From the NCBI GenBank assembly GCA_028291885.1, contig JAQGNJ010000323.1:1-46273 (forward strand): a DNA stretch of 46,273 bases, written 5' to 3'. The notes under the pieces are model-generated. The model saw only the letters and a program-made list of their open reading frames with translations. It searched no databases and had not been told where the DNA came from. This document shows positions 16,768-24,128 of the stretch, piece after piece. This stretch comes from Ramlibacter sp. Lineage in GTDB: Bacteria > Pseudomonadota > Gammaproteobacteria > Burkholderiales > Burkholderiaceae_C. Position numbers and translations under genes: made by a program. Position 1 is the stretch's first letter. Each line of letters starts with the position of its first letter.

Positions 16768-18558
16768 ATGAGAAAAAATCTTCTCGCAAAGAGCATTGCC
16801 ACCATGATCAGCGGTTTCGCGATGGTCGGCGGTGCGCAAGCGGTCATCGTTTACACCCCCACGGCTCCTGCGACGGTCACTGCGGCAACCGTCCTGGAAG
16901 TGAATACCGACAACATCGGTCACTCGCTGTTCTACCCGTACTACACGGTGCAAGGCGAAAACTTCACGCTGTTCAGCGTCGTCAACACCGACGTCCAGAA
17001 CGGCAAGGCCATCAAGGTCCGTTTCCGCGGCGCAGAAAACTCTGACGACGTGTATGACATCACCGTTCTGCTCTCTCCCGGTGACGTCTGGACGGCCAAC
17101 ATCGCCCGCAACGCTGCCGGCATCGCGACGCTGATCACCGCCGACAAGAGCTGCACGCTGCCGAACAACGTGAACTCCACGTTCGTGACGGCGCGTCTGG
17201 CTCCCTACGCGACGGACGCGCAGAAGGCCCAGAGCACGGCTGAAGGCTACATCGAAGTCTTCAACATGGCCGACATCCCGCCGACCCGTACCGCAGCAGG
17301 CGGCGGCGGCGTGAACCCCCTGTTCACCGCCATCAAGCACACCAACGGCGTGCCCCCGGGCTGCGCCTCGGCTGCAACCAACGCCCTGTTCAACGATCCC
17401 GCTGATGGCACGGCTGCAGAGACTGCTGGCCTGAGCGCTCCGACCACCGGCCTGATGGGTAGCTGGACGATCGTCAACGGTCCGGCCGCGTCTTCGTGGT
17501 CCGGCCCGGCAACGGCTGTTGAGGCTCGCATCGCAGCCAGCGACGTTCCCGGCTTCGGCAACATCGTGTTCTTCCCGCAGAACAACACCCCGGTGACGCT
17601 GACGGTCGCTCGTACGGCAACGGCCGACCCGATCCTGCGCGGCGGTGTGACTGACAACACTGGCGTCATCGGCAATCCGGGCGCAACGGCTCCGGTCCAG
17701 GCTCTGTCCTTCGACTTCCCGGACATGTCCACGCCGTACCTGAACGGTGACAGCGCTGCCGCTGCGAACGGCGCCGCCGCACGCCGCCAGGCTTATCGCC
17801 TGTCGCGCGCCCTGGCCGTTTCGTCGATCAGCAACGAGTTCGTGACCGGCTCCGGCATCCTGGCAACGACCGACTGGACGCTGTCTTCGCCGACCCGCCG
17901 CTACAACGTGGCCCGCAGCTACGGCGCCAGCCCGGCCGCGGCAGCGAACCTGTTCACGAACCTCGGCTGGGATGACGCCAACGCCGCAGTGGGCACGGTC
18001 ACCGTTCCGCCGAACGCCACCGTCAACGTGACGAACTACTACACGGGCGCCAACACGACGGTGAGCACCACGTCGACCCAGCCGTACGGCGTGATCTGCG
18101 TGACGGGTAACACCTTCGCCGCAGGCACCACCGTGCCTACCGCGGGTAACCCGGACAACCTGATCTCGGGCCAGACGACGGACCGGGAAGAGGGCTTTGC
18201 GGTCGCGAACAACCAGTTCGTGATCTCTCCGGGCACCCCGACCATCCAGCGCAGCCTGTGCGGCGAAGTGAGCGTGTTGAGCTTCAACGCTGCCGCGCCT
18301 GCTACGTCGACGCTGAATGCGCAGCTGACCCGCTTCGACCTGACCTCGGTGAACGCCGTCGGCTGGGCTCGGATCGCGACCCCCGGCCTGGCAGTTGCTG
18401 CCGGTCAAGGTCTCGGCGCGAGCACCCGCAACGGTCTGCCGATCGTTGGCAGCTCGTTCGTGCAGTTCACGAACAACAATGCAGCTGCTGGCGGCGCCAA
18501 CGCCCGTACGGTCGGTAACTACGACCAGACGATCACGCACCGCGCAACCCGCTATTAA
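16768..18558 (+). CDS. abundant exported surface (S-layer-like) protein
   Basis: A 596-residue protein with a clear signal peptide (MRKNLLAKSIATM ... GGAQA, cleavage near residue 25). The mature part is rich in Ala, Thr, Asn, Gly and Val, poor in Lys, with only four Cys. The N-terminal ~100 residues (SLFYPYYTVQGENFTLFSVV ... VRFRGAENSDDVYDITVLLS ... PGDVWTANI) resemble a recurring class of uncharacterised proteobacterial secreted proteins. Codon choice (many AAC, CGT, GCT, ACG) differs from neighbours and suggests high expression. I chose the ATG at 16768, which begins the signal peptide; upstream in-frame ATGs overlap the promoter. It is flanked by its own promoter and a perfect terminator. 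S-layer or surface-sheet function and T2SS export are inference. Confidence 0.7.
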   Translation: MRKNLLAKSIATMISGFAMVGGAQAVIVYTPTAPATVTAATVLEVNTDNIGHSLFYPYYTVQGENFTLFSVVNTDVQNGKAIKVRFRGAENSDDVYDITVLLSPGDVWTANIARNAAGIATLITADKSCTLPNNVNSTFVTARLAPYATDAQKAQSTAEGYIEVFNMADIPPTRTAAGGGGVNPLFTAIKHTNGVPPGCASAATNALFNDPADGTAAETAGLSAPTTGLMGSWTIVNGPAASSWSGPATAVEARIAASDVPGFGNIVFFPQNNTPVTLTVARTATADPILRGGVTDNTGVIGNPGATAPVQALSFDFPDMSTPYLNGDSAAAANGAAARRQAYRLSRALAVSSISNEFVTGSGILATTDWTLSSPTRRYNVARSYGASPAAAANLFTNLGWDDANAAVGTVTVPPNATVNVTNYYTGANTTVSTTSTQPYGVICVTGNTFAAGTTVPTAGNPDNLISGQTTDREEGFAVANNQFVISPGTPTIQRSLCGEVSVLSFNAAAPATSTLNAQLTRFDLTSVNAVGWARIATPGLAVAAGQGLGASTRNGLPIVGSSFVQFTNNNAAAGGANARTVGNYDQTITHRATRY

Positions 18559-18575
18559 TTTCTGCTAGGTTGATG

Positions 18576-18606
18576 GAGAGGCGGGTTTACCCGCCTCTCT
18601 TTTTTT
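18576..18606 (+). terminator. rho-independent terminator after the surface-protein gene
   Basis: An 11-base perfect inverted repeat (GAGAGGCGGGT at 18576-18586 and ACCCGCCTCTC at 18589-18599) is followed directly by a run of seven T, then G and more T. It lies 17 bases after the stop codon and is among the strongest terminators in the window, fitting a highly expressed single gene. Confidence 0.93.
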
Positions 18607-18637
18607 GTTTTTTCCAGGTTTGATTCAGGTTGTAGCT

Positions 18638-19558
18638 ATGCAAATAGCATTTGAGTTTCCAAAAAACCGCCCGGCAGCATGGATGCGCAGGGCGGTTCTT
18701 TCATTTCTGGGTGTCGCAATCGCGGCAGCCGTTGCGGCTCCTGCCTCCGCACAAGCGGTGCTGGGTTCAGGCGCCGACATCAACATCACCGACATCGACA
18801 TGAAGGCGGCTGCGGAACTGGTTCCCCTGTCCGCCAGGGCCGGTGTGCTGGCACGCCCCCAGAACGTCGAGCAGCAGGCTCAAGGCCTGTTCCTGCGCCG
18901 TTCGCTGGCCGCCGAAGCCGTCAAGAGCGGCGTCGACAAGGATCCCGTGGTCGCGGCCCTGATCCAGCTGTCCCGCGAGCGGATCCTGACGGACGCGCTG
19001 ATGGCCGCCCAGGACGTAGCTGCTTCCCCGAGCGACGCAGCACTGGAGTCCTATGCGCAGGCCGCATACAAGGCCGAGCCGAAGCGCTTCGAGCAGCAAG
19101 CCCAGACGCGCGTGCGGCATATCCTGATCCGCAATGACGGACCGCAGGCCAAGGCGCGCGCAGAGGAGCTCCTTGCGCGCATCAAGGGCGGTGCTTCGTT
19201 CGAGGTCGTGGCCAGGGAACAGTCGGACGACATCGAGACCTCCGCGAACGGCGGTGACCTCGGTTTCTTTCCCGCCGGCAAGATGGTCAAGCCGTTCGAA
19301 GACGCGGTCGACGCCATCAAGAACCCGGGCGAGGTGGCGGGTCCGGTGCTGACCGACTTCGGCTATCACCTGATCAAGCTCGAAGCCCGCCGTCCGGCCG
19401 GCATCCTGCCGTACGCGGAGGTGCGTGAAGCGCTGCGCGCCGAAGCCCGCGGCCGGGCCCAACGTGAAGCACGGACCGAGAAGATCAACAAACTGCTTGC
19501 CCAGTTCAAGGCCGATCCCGCGGCGATCGAGGCTTTTGCGCAGCAATACGCCAAGTAG
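18638..19558 (+). CDS. periplasmic parvulin-type peptidyl-prolyl isomerase
   Basis: A 306-residue SurA/PpiC-like protein. An N-terminal hydrophobic signal (VLSFLGVAIAAAVAAPASAQA) directs it to the periplasm. A helical chaperone-like region (~60-150) precedes the parvulin domain (~165-265): VRHILIRNDGPQAKARAEEL, FEVVAREQSDD, GGDLGFFPAGKMVKPFEDAV, PVLTDFGYHLIKLEARR. A C-terminal helix follows. The ATG at 18638 lies 32 bases beyond the terminator T-run. It would fold or protect exported proteins; its place right after the surface-protein gene suggests that protein as client. Confidence 0.88.
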   Translation: MQIAFEFPKNRPAAWMRRAVLSFLGVAIAAAVAAPASAQAVLGSGADINITDIDMKAAAELVPLSARAGVLARPQNVEQQAQGLFLRRSLAAEAVKSGVDKDPVVAALIQLSRERILTDALMAAQDVAASPSDAALESYAQAAYKAEPKRFEQQAQTRVRHILIRNDGPQAKARAEELLARIKGGASFEVVAREQSDDIETSANGGDLGFFPAGKMVKPFEDAVDAIKNPGEVAGPVLTDFGYHLIKLEARRPAGILPYAEVREALRAEARGRAQREARTEKINKLLAQFKADPAAIEAFAQQYAK

Positions 19559-19601
19559 CCAAGCGGAATGCGCGCGTCCGGACCTGGACCCGCTCTAAGC
19601 C

Positions 19602-20378
19602 ATGCATTTCCGTTCCCGTTGGTTGTTCCTGCAGTTCACGTCCCGCGAGGTGTCGAACCGGTTTGCCGGTTCGATCCTCGGCGGGTTGTGGGCTTTCGTC
19701 CATCCGCTCGCCTTGTTGCTGGTGTACGGCATCGTGTTCAGCGCCGTATTCAGTGTGCGCCTGCCGGCAGCGGCAGGCAGCTCCTATCTTGTGTTCGTCG
19801 CGGTGGCCCTCTGGCCATGGCTGGCGTTCCAGGAGGCCGTACTCCGAGGGACAGCCGCGGTGACCGCCAACGCTGCGCTGGTCAAGAAGGTGCCGTTCGC
19901 GCATACCTTGCTGGTGTATTCGGCGGTCAGCGCGAGCTTCGCCATCCACCTGTTCGGCTACCTGATCGTGCTCGTCGCGCTGACCCTGCGGGGTGACACG
20001 CTGCACTGGGAAGCAATCCCGGTGGTGCTGCTCTGCCTGTTGATCCTGTATGTGCTGGCCACGGGACTGGCATTGCTGCTCAGTGCGGTCCATGTGTTCG
20101 TCCGCGACGTCGAGCAGGGGCTCGCCCATTTCATGGCCTTGTTGTTCTACCTGACCCCCGTCCTCTACGGAGGCGCCATGGTGCCGGAGTGGCTGCGCTC
20201 CTTCATGAGCGTCAATCCCCTGGCGCATGTGTTCGAGTCCTTGCGAAGCGCGCTGATCGGCGGCAATCTGCATATGAGCGGCTACGTCCTGCTGGCCGCC
20301 TTGTTCTCGATTGCCGTGTTCCTGCTCGGGCGATCCGTGTTCGGCCGGGCTTCGCCGCGGTTCGAAGAAGCGCTATGA
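19602..20378 (+). CDS. wzm: polysaccharide ABC exporter permease (Wzm/KpsM type)
   Basis: A 258-residue ABC-2 type permease with six hydrophobic segments. The N-terminal amphipathic LFLQFTSREVSNRFAGSILG and the following WAFVHPLALLLVYGIVFSAV match O-antigen and capsule exporters, as does the FYLTPVLYGGAMVPEWLRSF ... NPLAHVFESLRSALI block near residues 185-220. It carries undecaprenyl-linked polysaccharide across the inner membrane. Its TGA overlaps the ATG of the ATPase gene by 4 bases. The parvulin gene ends 43 bases upstream. Confidence 0.9.
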   Translation: MHFRSRWLFLQFTSREVSNRFAGSILGGLWAFVHPLALLLVYGIVFSAVFSVRLPAAAGSSYLVFVAVALWPWLAFQEAVLRGTAAVTANAALVKKVPFAHTLLVYSAVSASFAIHLFGYLIVLVALTLRGDTLHWEAIPVVLLCLLILYVLATGLALLLSAVHVFVRDVEQGLAHFMALLFYLTPVLYGGAMVPEWLRSFMSVNPLAHVFESLRSALIGGNLHMSGYVLLAALFSIAVFLLGRSVFGRASPRFEEAL

Positions 20379-21661
20379 GCGATCTTTCCCGGGTGGGAGA
20401 CGGCGTCGCCCCATGGCAGGCGGCAGACGGGGGATCCGGCCCGCTGATTTCCTTGCGCGACGCCGGCAAGGAATACGCACTGCGCACCACCGGCACCCGG
20501 AAACTCGCCGCCGTGATGTCGGTCCTGCGCGGACAGCCGTTGCCGCCGGCATCCACCTTCAAGGCCTTGCAAGGTGTCAGCTTCGACCTCAGGCGCGGTG
20601 AATCCACCGGCCTGGTCGGGGTGAACGGGGCCGGCAAATCGACCCTGCTGAAGTTGATCGCCGGCGTCGTGCGGCCAAGCAGCGGCTCCGTCGTCGTGAA
20701 CGGCCGCGTCGGCGCCTTGCTCGAACTGGGCGCGGGCTTCCACCCGGAGTACACCGGCCGCGAGAACATCGACCTCGCCTGCGCGCTGCTCGGACTCTCG
20801 CCGCGCGAGACCAAGCAGCTTGTCGGCGCGATCGTGGAGTTCGCCGACATCGGCACGCACATCGACCAGCCGGTCAAGCAATATTCGTCGGGCATGATCG
20901 TCCGGCTGGGGTTCGCGGTCGCCACGTGCGTGGTGCCCGATGTCCTGATCACGGACGAGGTCCTGGCCGTCGGCGACGAGTCCTTCCAGCGCAAGTGCAT
21001 CTCCTGGATGGAGAGCTACCTTGCCAACGGCGGCACCCTGCTGCTCTGCTCGCACGGCATGTACCACGTCCAGAAGCTGTGCTCGCGCGCACTCTGGATC
21101 CACGAGGGCCGCCTGCATCGCAACGGCAGCGCCGCCGACGTGACGCGCGAATACCTCGCGTGGCACGAGGAGCGCTCCCACAAGCCCGCGGAAACCGCCA
21201 GGCCGGTCGAAGCAGCGTCCCCGACGCCGTCGACGCAGTACGAGATCCGCTCCATGCTGCTCAACGGCGCCGACCGGTCCGAGCCGCTGGCGCTGGAGCA
21301 GGGCGCCGCACTGGAGCTGAGCGGAACGGTCTATTCGCCGGACGGGCGCGCGCCGGTCGTCGCGATCGCGCTGGTGCGCGCCGACGGCACGGCGATCTTC
21401 GGAACCTTCTCCGAGGTGTACGGATACAAGCCGCACGCGCTCGGCCCCAACCTGTTCGGATACACGGTCCGCTTCCCGAAACTGCCGCTCCTGCCCGGCC
21501 GCTACGTGGCCCGCAGCCATGCGATGGATCCCGAAGGCATGCGCCTGTTCGACCAGGTGGAGCGCAAGTTCGACATCGTGGGGAACTCCCGCGAGATGGG
21601 GCTGTGCCACGTCGAACACCAGTGGCTGGCCCCCGAGGCGGGTTCGTCCACGCAGCGATGA
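20375..21661 (+). CDS. wzt: polysaccharide ABC exporter ATPase with carbohydrate-binding C-terminus (Wzt type)
   Basis: A 428-residue ATPase. The nucleotide-binding domain (~25-270) has Walker A GVNGAGKST near residue 85, the NGRVGALLELGAGFHPEYTG segment typical of Wzt, signature SSGMIVRLGFAVA near 170 and Walker B DVLITDEVLAVGD near 190. Residues ~287-415 form an extra beta-rich domain (LELSGTVYSPDGRAPVVAIA, RFPKLPLLPGRYVARSHAMD) like the Wzt C-terminal domain, which in known systems recognises the modified non-reducing end of the O-chain. It overlaps the permease and the next gene by 4 bases each. Confidence 0.9.
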   Translation: MSDLSRVGDGVAPWQAADGGSGPLISLRDAGKEYALRTTGTRKLAAVMSVLRGQPLPPASTFKALQGVSFDLRRGESTGLVGVNGAGKSTLLKLIAGVVRPSSGSVVVNGRVGALLELGAGFHPEYTGRENIDLACALLGLSPRETKQLVGAIVEFADIGTHIDQPVKQYSSGMIVRLGFAVATCVVPDVLITDEVLAVGDESFQRKCISWMESYLANGGTLLLCSHGMYHVQKLCSRALWIHEGRLHRNGSAADVTREYLAWHEERSHKPAETARPVEAASPTPSTQYEIRSMLLNGADRSEPLALEQGAALELSGTVYSPDGRAPVVAIALVRADGTAIFGTFSEVYGYKPHALGPNLFGYTVRFPKLPLLPGRYVARSHAMDPEGMRLFDQVERKFDIVGNSREMGLCHVEHQWLAPEAGSSTQR

Positions 21662-22530
21662 AGCCGTCGCTGCAGCTTTTCGCGGAGCTTTTCCTGCTGC
21701 CGGGAATGGCCGCGCTGCTGCCCTGGCGCTGGTGTCTGCGCTTGTTCCGGCGGGTCGCGCGGGGGCGCCGTCTCTATCCCGAAGTGGAGTGGATGCTGCG
21801 CGGCGCCCGCGCCGCGGGCGTTGTCGACAACGAGGAAGAATGGCGTTCCTCACTGCGCCTGACCCGCATCTTTTCGTATGCGGATCTCTATCTGTCGATG
21901 TTCCGCAGCGACCGCTGGCTCAGGAAACACGTGGACGTGACAGGCAGCTGGCCCGAGGGGGCGTTTCTCGCCGTCACTTACCACTGGGGCGCGGGCATGT
22001 GGGCTCTGCGCCACCTGAAGGCCCATGGCAAGCGCACCGCTTTTCTTTCCATCCGCTTCGACCGCGCGACCTTCCAGAACTCGCGGCTGCGCTACTGGTA
22101 CGGGCTGCTCAGGACTCGCGAGACTTCGCGCGCCGGCGGCGACGCCGGGGTGATCTTCACCGGCGGCAGCAGCGCGAGGATCGCGTCGGCCCACAGGGAC
22201 GGCGCCTGCGTGATGGCGCTGCTCGACGTCCCGCCGAGGCCGGACCAGGCGAGTGCACCCGTCACCCTGCTGGGGCGGCCTGCGCGCCTGCGGCGCGGCC
22301 TGGCGAGGCTGGCGATGGAAGAAAACATCCCGGTGGTCACCTTCCGCATGCACCTGGACCGGGACAGTGGCCGGCTGAAGCTGCTGATCGACAATCCCCT
22401 GCATGCGGAGACGGAAGAGGCATTGATGGAGCAACTGGCGGCGAGCTTCGGCTGCGCGCTGGACGCGGACCCGTGCGCATGGCATAGCTGGTCCGAGGTG
22501 GAGCTGTACCTGGAGCCGGCCGTCGCATGA
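21658..22530 (+). CDS. LpxL/HtrB-like acyltransferase, divergent
   Basis: A 290-residue protein with the layout of lipid A late acyltransferases: an N-terminal hydrophobic stretch (LFLLPGMAALLPWRW), a central THWG-like TYHWGAGMWALRHL, the VMALLDVPPRPDQ block, MEENIPVVTFRMHLD, and a C-terminal WHSWSEVELYLEP. In LpxL-type enzymes the catalytic motif is HX4D/E; here the histidine is followed by WGAGMW with no acid at that place, so the activity may differ. Start and stop overlap neighbours by 4 bases, binding it to the polysaccharide operon. It may acylate a lipid carrier or a sugar of the glycan. Confidence 0.75.
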   Translation: MKPSLQLFAELFLLPGMAALLPWRWCLRLFRRVARGRRLYPEVEWMLRGARAAGVVDNEEEWRSSLRLTRIFSYADLYLSMFRSDRWLRKHVDVTGSWPEGAFLAVTYHWGAGMWALRHLKAHGKRTAFLSIRFDRATFQNSRLRYWYGLLRTRETSRAGGDAGVIFTGGSSARIASAHRDGACVMALLDVPPRPDQASAPVTLLGRPARLRRGLARLAMEENIPVVTFRMHLDRDSGRLKLLIDNPLHAETEEALMEQLAASFGCALDADPCAWHSWSEVELYLEPAVA

Positions 22531-24128
22531 ACCAGGTCGCGTTCTCCGAGCCTGTCCCGGCCGGCACAGCTGCGGGCCGTGTCGTGCACCTGGTTCCGCC
22601 CAACGGCGGCGGCGTCGACCGGTTCGTGCGCGACCTGTGCTCCCGCAGGCCGTTGGACTGGCTGCTGCATGTCAGCGAAGACCAGTGCGTGGTCGAATGC
22701 GCCGCCGAGGGCCTGCTTGTCCCCGTCGCCCGCGCGGAACTCGCCGGGCTCGTCGAACGGGGAGTGTTGGGACGCGCGGCCGCATTGCACGCGCACAGCA
22801 CGGTTGCCGCCGTGCGGCAGGCGACAAGCTTGCTGGCAGCCGGCATGGGACTGCGTTACGCCGTCACTTTGCACGACGTCGAATTCGCCGCCGCCGACAC
22901 GGGCGACTCGGGCGACGCCGGCGAAGGCGCCGCGCGGCTCGCCTTCGTCCGGGAGGCGGCGCGCTGCACGGCGCCGAGCGGCTTCATCCGCGACCTCGCG
23001 ACGCGGGTGCTTGGCGGTTCCGTCCATTGCGAGGTGGTGGAAAACGGCGTCGACTGGCATGCCCGCGCGAAGGGCGATTGTCTCGATGAGCCTTTCCCGG
23101 TTGCGGTGATCGGCGCCCTGGGCCAGCACAAGGGGCTGGCGGAACTGGTCCAGGTCGCGGACGCATTGCCGGCGGACGTGCGCATCGTCCTGATCGGCTA
23201 TGCGGACGGCAATCTCGTCCCCGGCTGGCTGGTCCCCGGCAAGATCCGCGTCCACGGCGTTTTCGAGCCGGAAGAACTGCCCAAACTCGTTTGCGACTAC
23301 GGCGCGCGGATCGCTTTTTTCCCGCGCGGCCAGCCGGAGAGCTACTGTTATGCGTTGTCCGACGCCTGGCTCGCGGGTCTGGCGGTGGTCGGGCCGGACA
23401 GCGGCGCGATCGGCGAAAGAGTCCGCGCCAATGGAGGAGGAAGCTTGTATGAACCCGAGGCACCGAGCCATGACGTGGCACTCGCCATCACCCGGCAACT
23501 GGCCCTGGCCGACCGCGAAGACGGCGCCGTGGCGGGCGCAGTCGCAAGCCTGCGGTCCGTCGCCGCGATGGCCGACGCCATGAACGGTATTTACGCCTCC
23601 ATCGCGGCGCCCGTGACCGCGCCGGATCTCGAGGCGCTCAAACGCGCCGCCGCGAGTCACCTGGACAGCCGGTTCTTCCGCAAGGAGCTGCTGCGTCTGC
23701 AAGGCGACCTGACTGCCGCGGAGCAGCAGCGCGACAACGCCTTGGCTGAACTCCGGGAACTGGCCGCCAATTTCGACAAGCGTGGCGAGTGGGTCGACCA
23801 GCTGGAGCAAGGGCACCGCAGCCTGGAACAGGCGGTGGAAGGCTTGCGGCGCGACTGCGGCGAGCTCAGGGAAGGCGTTCAGGTGCTGCGCCGTGAGAAA
23901 GAGCAGCTGAACGACCGGGTCAGCCAGCTACTCAGGCAGCAGGCGAGCGTGGAAGAACTCCGGGCGCAGCACGCAGCATTGCAGCACGACTACCTGACGC
24001 TCAAGACGGTGCACGAAACGATGGTCCGGCGGCTGACGTGGCCCCTGCGGCTGCTGCCCGCCGCCTGGCAGGCATTCCTGAAAAAGACAATGAAGCAGAT
24101 CTTGCTGCGCAAGGGCAAAAATGGTTGA
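22527..24128 (+). CDS. glycosyltransferase (GT4-like) with C-terminal coiled coil
   Basis: A 533-residue protein. Residues ~15-355 form a GT-B fold: N-terminal HLVPPNGGGVDRFVRDLCSR, CTAPSGFIRDLATR, CEVVENGVDW, AVIGALGQHKGLAELVQVAD and the nucleotide-sugar end IAFFPRGQPESYCYALSDAW. Residues ~385-500 are a long charged coiled coil (LRLQGDLTAAEQQRDNALAE ... LRREKEQLNDRVSQLLRQQA), then a basic amphipathic end (LLPAAWQAFLKKTMKQILLR) that could touch the membrane. It overlaps the next gene by 8 bases. It likely adds one sugar of the repeat; the coiled coil may scaffold partner transferases. Confidence 0.8.
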   Translation: MNQVAFSEPVPAGTAAGRVVHLVPPNGGGVDRFVRDLCSRRPLDWLLHVSEDQCVVECAAEGLLVPVARAELAGLVERGVLGRAAALHAHSTVAAVRQATSLLAAGMGLRYAVTLHDVEFAAADTGDSGDAGEGAARLAFVREAARCTAPSGFIRDLATRVLGGSVHCEVVENGVDWHARAKGDCLDEPFPVAVIGALGQHKGLAELVQVADALPADVRIVLIGYADGNLVPGWLVPGKIRVHGVFEPEELPKLVCDYGARIAFFPRGQPESYCYALSDAWLAGLAVVGPDSGAIGERVRANGGGSLYEPEAPSHDVALAITRQLALADREDGAVAGAVASLRSVAAMADAMNGIYASIAAPVTAPDLEALKRAAASHLDSRFFRKELLRLQGDLTAAEQQRDNALAELRELAANFDKRGEWVDQLEQGHRSLEQAVEGLRRDCGELREGVQVLRREKEQLNDRVSQLLRQQASVEELRAQHAALQHDYLTLKTVHETMVRRLTWPLRLLPAAWQAFLKKTMKQILLRKGKNG

